Below are positions 28,992-36,132 of a stretch of DNA of 64,000 bases, one piece after another (position 1 is the first letter of the stretch; every line of letters begins with the position of its first letter). Under the pieces are notes generated by a model that made no database searches, was not told the origin of the DNA, and saw only the letters and a list, made by a program, of their open reading frames with translations. The translations under genes and the position numbers were made by a program. Source of the DNA: Clostridium tertium (GTDB taxonomy: Bacteria; Bacillota; Clostridia; Clostridiales; Clostridiaceae); NCBI RefSeq assembly GCF_017873245.1, contig NZ_JAGGJY010000008.1:116723-180722 (forward strand), in the 5' to 3' direction.

Positions 28992-29012
28992 TAATTATGA
29001 AATTAATTTAAT

Positions 29013-29381
29013 CTACATAACCCTTGATGGGAATATAGCATCTAATACTCCTATTACTAATGCAGCTATTAGTGCTCCAAATATTGAAACTCTCATATTA
29101 GGAACTAAGAATTGTGCTAAATATAAAATTACAGCTGCAATAACAAATCCCTTTACTCCCTTTCCAAATGGGGAAGCATCTACACCCATAAACGTTTCTA
29201 CTAAATAATCTAACACAGTTATAACAACTGCTGCTAATAAATAAGACCATAACCCATTAATACTGAATCCTGGAGTCAAAAATGATGTTATCCCTAAAAT
29301 AACAGCTACTAATATTAATCTTCCAATCCATCCTAAGATGCTTCCATTTTTATTTTCATTTACATTATTACTTTGTCCCAT
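29013..29381 (-). CDS. Four-helix membrane protein, phage holin superfamily IV type
   Basis: The 122-residue protein has four hydrophobic helices and glycine-rich turns (LGWIGRLILVAVILGITSFL at the start, FGALIAALVIGVLDAIF near the end). It resembles the holin-like family PF04020, common as chromosomal genes in Firmicutes and not evidence of a phage. The function is unknown; a role in membrane or envelope homeostasis is possible. GAAGGAGGAATTATT precedes the ATG. Confidence 0.7.
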   Translation of the reverse strand: MGQSNNVNENKNGSILGWIGRLILVAVILGITSFLTPGFSINGLWSYLLAAVVITVLDYLVETFMGVDASPFGKGVKGFVIAAVILYLAQFLVPNMRVSIFGALIAALVIGVLDAIFPSRVM

Positions 29382-29515
29382 AATAATTCCTCCTTCGTAA
29401 GATTGTATTAGTTATTTATAGTATTAACTAAATTTAAAAAAATTATTTTCTAAATAAAAAAATTATGAATTTAAATTTAAATTTTCAACTTAACTTTGCT
29501 ATTATTTTTATAAAA

Positions 29516-29806
29516 CTAACTTCCGTTTTTGTTTACTGTACCTATCTTAACTAAAAGATCGTGTATAAAATTTGATCCTCTGCTTATTAATATTCCCGTC
29601 AACATTATTCCTAAGTATGGTATATTGGACTTTATACTCAAAAGTTCTAACAAATCTAGTTTAGTTGAAAAAGTTATTATTAAAGCTATACAAAGCGCCC
29701 CAATTTTATCAATAGATAATTTTCCATTTTGCCATACCATTTTTAAAGTTTCCCAAACACTTTCTGCTAGTAAAGAAACAAAAATCAATATTATCAAGTT
29801 TTCCAT
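29516..29806 (-). CDS. Small membrane protein, unknown
   Basis: This 96-residue protein starts at the ATG at 29806 (MENLIILIFV) with AAGAGGTGG upstream; a GTG at 29818 lies within the ribosome site. Three hydrophobic stretches are separated by short charged loops (KMVWQNGKLSIDK; SRGSNFIHDLLVK). I do not recognise a family with confidence. It lies near the 4-TM protein on the same strand. Confidence 0.6.
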   Translation of the reverse strand: MENLIILIFVSLLAESVWETLKMVWQNGKLSIDKIGALCIALIITFSTKLDLLELLSIKSNIPYLGIMLTGILISRGSNFIHDLLVKIGTVNKNGS

Positions 29807-30018
29807 GCCATAATCCACCTCTTTTTATATCATTTAACTTATTTTATATTGCCGTGCTATATTCTAATATTAAGTACCTCATCTTTATAATTTTTATATA
29901 TTATTTAATACTATTTAAATGCACTTTTTATAACCACAATTTATTATTAAAATTAAAATTTCTTAATTTTATAAATTTCTAATTGACATAAAACTTGTCT
30001 TTGATTTATTATCTATAT

Positions 30019-30125
30019 CAAGTAGTTAATTATTTTCCAGGTAGATGTTTTCATACTGCTTTCTATCTGGTACTATAAAACATTAAAAATAGCACTTAGG
30101 ACATACCTCCTAAGTGCTATTTATT
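30019..30125 (+). ncRNA. Candidate small RNA (promoter, hairpin, terminator)
   Basis: In the gene-free stretch 29807-30165 the plus strand carries a near-consensus promoter: TTGACA (29983-29988), an 18-bp spacer, TATTAT (30007-30012). About 25 bp after the expected start, CCAGGTAGA and TCTATCTGG (30037-30070) form a 9-bp hairpin with one G-U pair. A perfect 15-bp hairpin AAATAGCACTTAGGA / TCCTAAGTGCTATTT (30087-30122) follows with a T-rich tail. No coding frame of note is included. The unit would be about 105 nt. The last hairpin could also serve leftward transcription of the gene at 30166. Confidence 0.4.
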
Positions 30126-30165
30126 TCAATATCAAATTAAAGTTATATATATATTTGCTAAATAT

Positions 30166-30372
30166 TTATTTTTGTAACTGCTTATTTAGAAGAAATATGT
30201 TTTCTATCTCATTTCCATTCTCATCATAATATTTAACATTTGCTCCTGATATGTATCCTATTGTATCTCTGTCAAGTACACTCCCTTGAATTTTTAATAA
30301 TATATCCTCATTCATAGGCAATTCTACTTCCTTTGTTTCATTATCCCTATCACATACTATCTTTACTTTCAT
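30166..30372 (-). CDS. Small protein of unknown function (68 residues)
   Basis: The start at 30372 (MKVKIVCDRDNETKEVEL) is chosen because AAGGAGAATGATATTT gives it proper spacing; an ATG at 30381 is too close to the GGAG. The product is mostly beta-like, with YISGANVKYYDENGNE. I do not recognise it. It is a single gene. Confidence 0.6.
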   Translation of the reverse strand: MKVKIVCDRDNETKEVELPMNEDILLKIQGSVLDRDTIGYISGANVKYYDENGNEIENIFLLNKQLQK

Positions 30373-30565
30373 AAATATCATTCTCCTTTATAATTTTAGT
30401 ATGCTTCAATAAAAACTAAAATATTTCTAATAAATATAAATATTAATGCTAGTAAGAATAACGAGTTAATACTATTTCAAATATTAATACTTCCTATAAC
30501 ATAAAGTGTTTAATTTAATATCTTTTAAATACTAAAAAACATTATTTTTCTATAATCTTTTTATC

Positions 30566-30598
30566 AAAAATAGGATATCTAAAAATATAGATATCCTA
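30566..30598 (-). terminator. Intrinsic terminator of the DUF1259-like gene
   Basis: TAGGATATCTA / TAGATATCCTA form an 11-bp stem with a 6-nt loop; TTTTT follows on the minus strand. Confidence 0.8.
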
Positions 30599-30621
30599 CT
30601 AAAATTATTTAAACTATACTA

Positions 30622-31023
30622 CTATCTTTTTAACACCTTTAAAGCCTCGGCAACCTTTCTCGCAAAATCTAATGGCCTATCAATTGATTCAAAATGAATA
30701 TACATAAGCCTTGGGTTATCAAATAACCAATGATTATGCAATGCAGTTACTAATATTCCTCTCGTTCTTAATGCAGATATAAAATCATTTATTTCACTTT
30801 GAAGTATAACTGTTTCTCCTAAGTTAAGAGTTCTACCATTATTATCTGGAGACTCAAAAGAAAATAATGCTGATAAAGCTAATGGTGATTGTGTTCTTCT
30901 TCCTAATATTTCTGCCCTTATATTTCTCATAAATGTTACTGTACAGACATTATTATCTTCACTTAAAATATTAGCACCAAGTATTCTGGCAAATTCATTA
31001 CAAGTTCTACAAAAGTTTATCAT
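30622..31023 (-). CDS. DUF1259 (LppY/LpqO-like) protein
   Basis: The 133-residue protein starts at 31023 (MINFCRTCNEFARILGANI), preceded by GGAGGGAAACTT. The C-terminal block ALHNHWLFDNPRLMYIHFE is diagnostic of DUF1259, found in actinobacterial LppY/LpqO proteins and many Firmicutes. No signal peptide is seen, so it is cytoplasmic here. Function unknown. Confidence 0.75.
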   Translation of the reverse strand: MINFCRTCNEFARILGANILSEDNNVCTVTFMRNIRAEILGRRTQSPLALSALFSFESPDNNGRTLNLGETVILQSEINDFISALRTRGILVTALHNHWLFDNPRLMYIHFESIDRPLDFARKVAEALKVLKR

Positions 31024-31386
31024 AAGTTTCCCTCCAAAATTAGATAAATCCTTTAACAAATAAAAAGAATTTATCTATATAGACATAATATGTTTTTATG
31101 TTTATATTTGTTAAACATTATGGTGCATAATTATTTATTTTCTTCTTTCCTTATTGGATACAATTTTTTCATCCTAGAGATATTTAATTTTTAATATAAA
31201 GAGTAAAATAATATTCTTAAATATAACTAAATAATCTCAACATCCATATAAACTTTATTACTTTTTAAATGTTATTCTAAAAATAGACTTAATACTAATA
31301 ACCTTAAACTAAAAATTAATATTTTCATGTATATTAGTTTATTTAACAACTATGTTGGTACTAAATTTGTTTTATTTATATAAAAC
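31024..31386. other. Gene-free region left of the prophage end
   Basis: About 360 bp, AT-rich, with no convincing frame or hairpin. It lies between the last clear chromosomal gene and the terminator of the RNase P-like RNA fragment. I see nothing in it. Confidence 0.4.
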
Positions 31387-31417
31387 AAAAAACACTAGAC
31401 GTTAACCTAGTGTTTTT
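31387..31417 (-). terminator. Intrinsic terminator of the RNase P-like RNA
   Basis: On the minus strand AAAAACACTAG / CTAGTGTTTTT forms an 11-bp stem with an 8-nt loop and then T. It directly follows the RNase P-like RNA 3' end. Confidence 0.85.
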
Positions 31418-31418
31418 C

Positions 31419-31550
31419 ATATTGCGAGATAAGCCGTAAGCGGAGTTCTGTATTCTAATAAGCTTGTACCCAAGTGCATTTATTTATATTTAATTTTACT
31501 TAAATGCCCATTCTTTAAGGCCTATTTCCAAACTCCTTATTTTATCAACG
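31419..31550 (-). ncRNA. rnpB: RNase P RNA-like 3' fragment, putative attL
   Basis: Read leftward, GGAGTTTGGAAATAGG, then a GCATTT...AAATGC hairpin, GGGTACAAGC, TTAGAAT and ACAGAACTCCGCTTAC resemble the last third of a class A RNase P RNA; the last block matches conserved region V (ACAGAAC..GGCTTA), which forms half of helix P4. A strong terminator follows. The 5' two thirds, with conserved region I (GAGGAAAGTCC), is missing upstream, where the prophage begins. The simplest reading is that the phage inserted into rnpB and the complete copy is rebuilt at the other end, outside the window. Confidence 0.5.
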
Positions 31551-31556
31551 TTTATG

Positions 31557-31580
31557 ACTTGGGCAAATACTTGGGCAAAT
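31557..31580. repeat. Tandem 12-bp repeat ACTTGGGCAAAT x2, attachment-region arm site
   Basis: The 12-mer ACTTGGGCAAAT occurs twice without a gap, between the RNase P-like fragment and the excisionase-like gene. Short direct repeats of this kind beside an attachment core are typical binding sites for integrase arm domains or Xis. The assignment rests on position and periodicity only. Confidence 0.4.
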
Positions 31581-31602
31581 ACTAGATCTATATTATATTT
31601 AT

Positions 31603-31857
31603 TTATAAGTCTGCTATTTTTATTATTTGTCTTAATCTTTCCTTAAGCATTTCATTTTCCCTTAATATTGCTTCGAATCTTTCTTTTGATATATAATCAG
31701 CACTAGAACTATTAAACTTTTCAAATTCTGTTTTATATATCTTATAGTGTCCTCCATCTGTCCTTTCACATCTTATACTACCTTTTTTACATAAATCTAA
31801 GATTAACTCATAGTTTTCTCCTGTTAATTCTGAAAATTTTTTAGGTGTTATAAACAT
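31603..31857 (-). CDS. Small HTH protein, excisionase-like
   Basis: The 84-residue protein begins MFITPKKFSELTGENYELIL with a winged-helix MerR/Xis-like pattern (LCKKGSIRCERTDGGHYKIY), then a short coiled tail (FEAILRENEMLKERLRQII). Such DNA-bending proteins direct prophage excision or act as regulators. Its place at the extreme left end of the prophage beside direct repeats supports an excisionase. AAAGGAGAATAGT precedes the ATG. Confidence 0.6.
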   Translation of the reverse strand: MFITPKKFSELTGENYELILDLCKKGSIRCERTDGGHYKIYKTEFEKFNSSSADYISKERFEAILRENEMLKERLRQIIKIADL

Positions 31858-31950
31858 ACTATTCTCCTTTCATTACTATAAAATAATATTTACATTCTAT
31901 ATATATAAATATATAATACATTTAAATTTATTGGTATATGGGGGATTATA

Positions 31951-32271
31951 ATGTTAGGATTGAAAATAAATAGAATTAGAGTTTTAAAAGGTATTACTCT
32001 AGGACAACTTTCTCGTACTACTGGAATAAGCAAAGGGTATCTAAGCAACTTAGAAAAAGGGATTAGAGCTAACCCAAGTTTTGAAGTATTAGAAAAAATA
32101 TCACTTGCATTAGATGTTGATGTATTAGAGTTACTTAAAGAAGGTGATACTAATGAGCTTAAATTTATCACCCTAAGCAAAGATATAGAATTGATTATTG
32201 CTAAAGTTATGAAGCTCTCTAAAGAAGATAGAAAAAAGATTATAAAAATTATAGAAGTATTTGAAAACTAA
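31951..32271 (+). CDS. XRE-family repressor
   Basis: The 106-residue protein has an N-terminal XRE helix-turn-helix (about 4-60: LGQLSRTTGISKGYLSNLEK) and a short alpha-helical C-terminal tail, as in SinR-like small repressors, with no peptidase domain. It is one of the few rightward genes of the prophage and divergent from the excisionase-like gene. It could be the lysogeny repressor or a local regulator. TATGGGGGATTATA precedes the ATG. Confidence 0.75.
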   Translation: MLGLKINRIRVLKGITLGQLSRTTGISKGYLSNLEKGIRANPSFEVLEKISLALDVDVLELLKEGDTNELKFITLSKDIELIIAKVMKLSKEDRKKIIKIIEVFEN

Positions 32272-32438
32272 AATAATAATTACATAAAAAAATAGAGCAA
32301 AGATAAAACTTTACTCTATAGCATCTAATAATATATAATTAAATCAGTCAGTATATTAATGTAAGAATTTATTAGGGTGTCCAATCCATACTTCTTATTT
32401 TTATACTGGCTCTTTTTATTTTTAAACATACACATTAC

Positions 32439-32642
32439 CTACCTATTCATTTGAATAAAATTATCTATTTCTTTCATAGCTAATGATCTAAAGAATTCAG
32501 ATGCAGAAATATGTTTTAAATCACAATACTTTTTAATTAACTGTTTTTCTTTAGAATTAAGTCTAAATTCAAACCTATCATCAAGAATTATTTCTTCTTC
32601 CTTTTTAAATATAGAATTTATTAACTCTATTATCTTACTCAA
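32439..32642 (-). CDS. Ribbon-helix-helix-like small protein
   Basis: The 67-residue protein starts at a TTG (32642) behind GGGGGAGAG. LDDRFEFRLNSKEKQLIKKY followed by CDLKHISASEFFRSLAMKEI is the strand-helix-helix pattern of CopG/Arc-type DNA-binding proteins (DUF1778/ParG-like). Two direct TACGGA repeats lie upstream and may be its operator. It is second in a two-gene unit with the 58-residue gene. Confidence 0.6.
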   Translation of the reverse strand: MSKIIELINSIFKKEEEIILDDRFEFRLNSKEKQLIKKYCDLKHISASEFFRSLAMKEIDNFIQMNR

Positions 32643-32693
32643 TACTACTCTCCCCCACTTCTATTATCACTCCTCTTAATACTTTTAAAAGGC

Positions 32694-32718
32694 TTGTCCG
32701 TACATATCCGTACTGTAC
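32694..32718 (-). promoter_or_regulatory. Direct-repeat operator candidate
   Basis: On the minus strand the 10-bp units GTACGGATAT and GTACGGACAA follow one another, preceded by GTACA. A one-turn period is typical of operators for ribbon-helix-helix proteins, which bind as side-by-side dimers, and the next gene encodes such a protein. Confidence 0.35.
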
Positions 32719-32722
32719 ATTA

Positions 32723-32899
32723 TTATTCTTCCTTTAAGGTTACATTGGTATCCCTTATATCTGGCAAGGGTATTAAACCTAATAGCATATCTTTTACTGC
32801 TACAGATGGGACAGAGTACTCTAATAATTTACTATAAAGTCTTAATTCCCTCTCCTTATTCTTAGAAAACTCTATTATTATTCTTAATCTTTCTGCCAT
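32723..32899 (-). CDS. Small phage protein (58 residues), unknown
   Basis: The frame begins MAERLRIIIEFSKNKERELR behind TTAGGAGGTGCAAGT, an excellent ribosome site. It is helical and has no known motif. It precedes the ribbon-helix-helix gene on the same strand. The regular codon use and strong start support a real gene. Confidence 0.6.
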   Translation of the reverse strand: MAERLRIIIEFSKNKERELRLYSKLLEYSVPSVAVKDMLLGLIPLPDIRDTNVTLKEE

Positions 32900-33033
32900 A
32901 CTTGCACCTCCTAAATATTTCTTAGTAGTACATTGTATGCCGAAGGAATATAATATAGGCCTTTTATGTTTAAAATTTTTAAAGAAAAGTAGAGTTTACT
33001 AAACGTAATCATTATTAAAAATAATTATATGAA

Positions 33034-33071
33034 ATAAAAAACCAAACCTAAATATTTTTTAGGTTTGGTTT
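33034..33071 (-). terminator. Intrinsic terminator of the Panacea module
   Basis: AAACCAAACCTAAA / TTTAGGTTTGGTTT form a perfect 14-bp stem with a 5-nt loop, and the minus strand continues TTTTTATTT. It overlaps the stop codon of the membrane-protein gene. Confidence 0.85.
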
Positions 33072-34066
33072 ATTTTATTCTCAGTTTTTAATTTTTTGAA
33101 TATAAAGATTAATGAAGCAATTAACAAAATAATTAACATTACAAAATAAATCATAGAATAATTATTAGCTAGATTAAATATTATGTTATCTATTTTATTC
33201 TTTCTGCAATAATATCCCCATGAACTAAATAGGAAAATAAACACTAAAATATAATTGGAAATAATAATCATTGGATATCTTTTTAAATATTTAGGTTGTC
33301 CATTTTTTACTTTTCTATGTATCACTATATTTTCAATAAAAAACATAAAAGCATAAATTAAATTTGAGATACATAAACTCCAAACACTCCCAATCATTAT
33401 TAATTTTAAAATTGGTACGTCCTCTATTTTAGAAAATATTCCGCCTAAAAACTCTAATCCTCCAAAAACAAGAAAAGACATTGCTGTAAACATTCCTATT
33501 AATCCTATGAATTCATTTTTTAAGTTTCCAGCTTCTGTCTTTATAGCAGAATCTATTTGGGTGAGTTTTTTATCAATCTTTTTGTTATTACTATTATTTA
33601 TAGGACTTATAACTTGTCCTACCCTCTTCTTGAAATTTTCATCATCAGTATTTAATTTCTTTAATTGATAAATTGCTAAATTAAAATGATCATATATTTT
33701 TATTATTATTTTTTCAATACATTTATATTCTGGATAATTTTCGAATTTATTCAAAATAATTTCATCTTTTATTCTTTCTAAATTTATATTTATGTTCTCT
33801 AAATCACAATCATTAATTATTTTATAAATATTATTACTAATTTCCGAGTATAAAATTCTTACCTCTTTATTAGAATCAATTAACTTAAGAAATTTATTAA
33901 AGTTTTTTTCAAAATCATTTTTTTCCTTGCACATAAAACTAATAATATCTCTAGTATATTGCAAATAATTTATTTCTTCTTTTATATATTCAAAATGTTC
34001 TATTCTCTCTTCCATCATTAAATCAAGTGGATTTCTTATTTCATACCCTTTTGTTTTATTATCCAT
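33059..34066 (-). CDS. Membrane protein paired with Panacea protein (putative toxin/effector)
   Basis: The 335-residue protein has a long, charged, helical N-terminal region (about 1-180, with coiled-coil character) and four membrane helices (about 187-212, 220-245, 268-288 and 300-325). I do not recognise a family. Its ATG lies 2 nt after the Panacea stop and its ribosome site is within the Panacea gene, so the two are translationally coupled. In PanAT systems the partner of a Panacea protein is the toxin, and some partners act at the membrane; that role here is inference. A strong terminator closes the unit. Confidence 0.6.
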   Translation of the reverse strand: MDNKTKGYEIRNPLDLMMEERIEHFEYIKEEINYLQYTRDIISFMCKEKNDFEKNFNKFLKLIDSNKEVRILYSEISNNIYKIINDCDLENININLERIKDEIILNKFENYPEYKCIEKIIIKIYDHFNLAIYQLKKLNTDDENFKKRVGQVISPINNSNNKKIDKKLTQIDSAIKTEAGNLKNEFIGLIGMFTAMSFLVFGGLEFLGGIFSKIEDVPILKLIMIGSVWSLCISNLIYAFMFFIENIVIHRKVKNGQPKYLKRYPMIIISNYILVFIFLFSSWGYYCRKNKIDNIIFNLANNYSMIYFVMLIILLIASLIFIFKKLKTENKINQT

Positions 34067-34068
34067 AG

Positions 34069-34551
34069 CTATTTTCCTTTAAAATATTTTTGTAAAGTTG
34101 ATTTGTCTATTACGTTATTAATTCCGCCCACATAACTTTCTACCCAAGGAGTTTGCTTATGTGTAATATCTACAAGTTGACTAGCTGTATATTTATTACA
34201 TTGTTCAATTAACTGATTAATTATCATCTTGTCACCATCATCTATAATATCATCTTTATACTTTACATTTTTACAATTAAATATTCCCCCTGAAAAGTCT
34301 AGATACTCATCAATATAAGGGATATTAGTACTTCCATATTGTTTGAATTCATGATAAACCTCAGGAATAACTGGACCATACTTCCAAGCTTCTATATCTT
34401 CTCTAAAACATTCATGTCCTGTATTTAGATAGAAACCTGCTTGTATGAAGTATAATATTTTCTGTAATTTTAAATTAGATATATGGAAATTATTATCATT
34501 ACAATAATTAATTACATATCTTGCAATGTCTAACACACTATAAATTCTCAC
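34069..34551 (-). CDS. Panacea-domain (DUF4065, SocA/GepA-like) protein, putative antitoxin
   Basis: The Panacea core is clear: LDIARYVINYC, ISNLKLQKILYFIQAGF, EDIEAWKYGPVIPEVYHEF and HKQTPWVESY. The domain serves as an antitoxin that neutralises diverse toxins (PanA), and SocA is a proteolysis adaptor-type antitoxin. I place the start at the GTG at 34551, since a GTG at 34560 lies against the GGGGG ribosome site; the exact start is uncertain. An 18-bp perfect palindrome lies just upstream. It is first in a two-gene operon with the membrane protein. Confidence 0.85.
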   Translation of the reverse strand: MRIYSVLDIARYVINYCNDNNFHISNLKLQKILYFIQAGFYLNTGHECFREDIEAWKYGPVIPEVYHEFKQYGSTNIPYIDEYLDFSGGIFNCKNVKYKDDIIDDGDKMIINQLIEQCNKYTASQLVDITHKQTPWVESYVGGINNVIDKSTLQKYFKGK

Positions 34552-34565
34552 TGTATACACCCCCT

Positions 34566-34583
34566 AAGAATAATATTATTCTT
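34566..34583. promoter_or_regulatory. 18-bp perfect palindrome before the Panacea gene
   Basis: AAGAATAATATTATTCTT reads the same on both strands and lies between the likely promoter (TTGAAT / TAATAT on the minus strand, about 34593-34614) and the ribosome site. Its position suggests autoregulation by the module. Confidence 0.5.
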
Positions 34584-34602
34584 TAGATTTATATTAGCAC
34601 AC

Positions 34603-34727
34603 TTCGGGAAATATTCAAGAAAAATATGTAAAAATTTATATTAAATTATTGATTTTCTATAATTTTAATATAAATCTATCAATAATTAAGTATATTTTTA
34701 TCGCTTAATATTCGGGAAATATTAAGC
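34603..34727. promoter_or_regulatory. Repeated TTCGGGAAATATT motif and palindrome
   Basis: The 13-mer TTCGGGAAATATT occurs at 34603-34615, inside the spacer of the Panacea promoter, and again at 34711-34723. The second copy sits in a palindrome whose arms are GCTTAATATT and AATATTAAGC (34703-34727). It may be a second operator; the region has no gene. Confidence 0.4.
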
Positions 34728-34728
34728 A

Positions 34729-34770
34729 ATAAAAAAGCTAGTAAGCAAGGTTAATTTCCTACCTACTAGC
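34729..34770 (-). terminator. Intrinsic terminator of the lysis genes
   Basis: GCTAGTA / TACTAGC with an inner AGG/CCT pair forms the stem; TTTTTTATT follows on the minus strand. It lies just after the endolysin stop. Confidence 0.8.
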
Positions 34771-34777
34771 CTTAAAA

Positions 34778-35596
34778 TTACAACTTACCTATAAACTTTA
34801 ATACTTCTTTTAATGTTTCATATCTATCTTTACCAGCTATATATTTAGTAGTATATCCACTAAACCCAACTGGAGTAGCATTTCCACCTACTGCAATTAT
34901 GTTTTCTGCTACATTTACATAATTAAATGGTAATGTTGCATCTATACAAGGACATTGTAAATAATCTGCTAGATACTCTGCTGCTCTCTTATCTACTTGA
35001 TTACAATAACATACTAAATTCTTCATATCATATTCCACCTTTTCAACTTTACTATTATTTATTTTTTTATTACTTATAGCTTCTGCAATTACTTGTCCTA
35101 TTTTATCCGCTCCTAAGCTTTTATATAAAGCAACATCTTCTGTAGCTTCAACAAAACAAACTTCTACAATTACACTTGGCATTGTTGTATGCTTTAACTC
35201 ATATAAATCTATTGATGTTTTTACACCTCTGTTTTTAAATCCTAAAGCTCCTATACTATCTACTATTCTTTGTGCATATTCTTCATCATTATAATTATCT
35301 GATTCAGAATAAACCCACGTTTCAGTTCCTATTGCTCCATTGTAACTGTTATAAGCTTTATTGAAGTGAATAGATATAAACAAATCTGCTCCCCAGTTAT
35401 TAGCTCTACTTACTCCATAAACTAAATCACTATTGGTATCCATATTACCTGGAGTAACATCTAATACAGTATGCCCTAATTGGTTTAAGTATTTAATAAC
35501 GCTATCTTTTACTTTTCTATCTTCTGTAGTTTCATCTATAAGGCCACTACATCCAGTTGCTAGAAAATTATGTCCTCCTCTAACTGCTATTTTCAT
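34778..35596 (-). CDS. Phage endolysin: N-acetylmuramoyl-L-alanine amidase
   Basis: The 272-residue enzyme starts at the ATG at 35596, with AAAGGAATGATATTA upstream. Residues about 1-175 are an Amidase_3 zinc hydrolase (IAVRGGHN, DLFISIHFNKA and SVIVEVCFVE hold the metal ligands and catalytic Glu). The C-terminal part (about 185-272) ends with AGKDRYETLKEVLKF, as in cell-wall-binding repeat 2 domains of clostridia. It lies directly downstream of two holin-like genes and would cut the amide bond of peptidoglycan for host lysis. Confidence 0.92.
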   Translation of the reverse strand: MKIAVRGGHNFLATGCSGLIDETTEDRKVKDSVIKYLNQLGHTVLDVTPGNMDTNSDLVYGVSRANNWGADLFISIHFNKAYNSYNGAIGTETWVYSESDNYNDEEYAQRIVDSIGALGFKNRGVKTSIDLYELKHTTMPSVIVEVCFVEATEDVALYKSLGADKIGQVIAEAISNKKINNSKVEKVEYDMKNLVCYCNQVDKRAAEYLADYLQCPCIDATLPFNYVNVAENIIAVGGNATPVGFSGYTTKYIAGKDRYETLKEVLKFIGKL

Positions 35597-35636
35597 TAAT
35601 ATCATTCCTTTCTTTTATAAAATAAAAGAAGCAAGA

Positions 35637-35843
35637 TTATTCCTGCTCCTTAGTAGATTTTACTGTACCTTTTACTGTAGATTGTCCAAAGTAAAAGCTG
35701 ACTATCATTATTGCGACTGTAGTAAATTGCTCTGTACTTACTACTTCTCTAGCACTTAGAATACAAAATACTGTTATAACTAATAATGCTATAATCTTTT
35801 TAACCTCTATAAGACTAGTTATTTTAGTTACTAATTTGCTCAT
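35637..35843 (-). CDS. Holin-like protein
   Basis: This 68-residue protein has two hydrophobic helices (about 15-32 and 38-53) and a lysine-rich tail (VKGTVKSTKEQE), as in small holins of clostridial phages. It lies between the BhlA-like gene (4-bp overlap) and the endolysin, the usual order of a lysis cassette. It would form the membrane lesion that releases the amidase. Confidence 0.75.
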   Translation of the reverse strand: MSKLVTKITSLIEVKKIIALLVITVFCILSAREVVSTEQFTTVAIMIVSFYFGQSTVKGTVKSTKEQE

Positions 35844-36082
35844 GCTATTTCTCCTTTCTCTTTCAATACTTTATCAAGCTTATTATCCATATTGTCTACT
35901 TTTTCTACTAAGTTTTCTGTTAAAATCCTATTACTGGTACTTAGTTCCTCATTCGTTTTAGTAACCCTATCTAATGTTGTTTCTATCCTTGGCCATATCT
36001 TTTTATACATGAACCATATTAATAAAATACATAAAGCTACAGGAAATACAAATGTATTAAATAGTGTTGTTATATCATTCAT
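35840..36082 (-). CDS. BhlA/UviB-like holin-associated protein
   Basis: The 80-residue protein has one N-terminal membrane helix (FVFPVALCILLIWFMYKKIW) and a helical, charged tail (LVEKVDNMDNKLDKVLKE). This layout matches the BhlA/UviB family found in Bacillus and Clostridium phages and plasmids beside lysis genes. It overlaps the next holin-like gene by 4 bp. Confidence 0.8.
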   Translation of the reverse strand: MNDITTLFNTFVFPVALCILLIWFMYKKIWPRIETTLDRVTKTNEELSTSNRILTENLVEKVDNMDNKLDKVLKEKGEIA

Positions 36083-36102
36083 CTTGCACCTTCTTTCTCA
36101 TA

Positions 36103-36132
36103 AATTAAAAAGAACCTACTATTGTAAGTTCT
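36103..36132 (-). terminator. Intrinsic terminator of the tail module
   Basis: On the minus strand AGAACTTAC / GTAGGTTCT (with one U-G pair) and a 4-nt loop is followed by TTTTTAATTT. It overlaps the stop of the large tail gene and has the same design as hairpins at 44354, 48951 and 55167. Confidence 0.75.

Noticed and set aside
29013..29381. Holin-like gene as sign of a second phage
   Set aside because: This four-helix family is common as a chromosomal gene, and neither neighbour is a phage gene.
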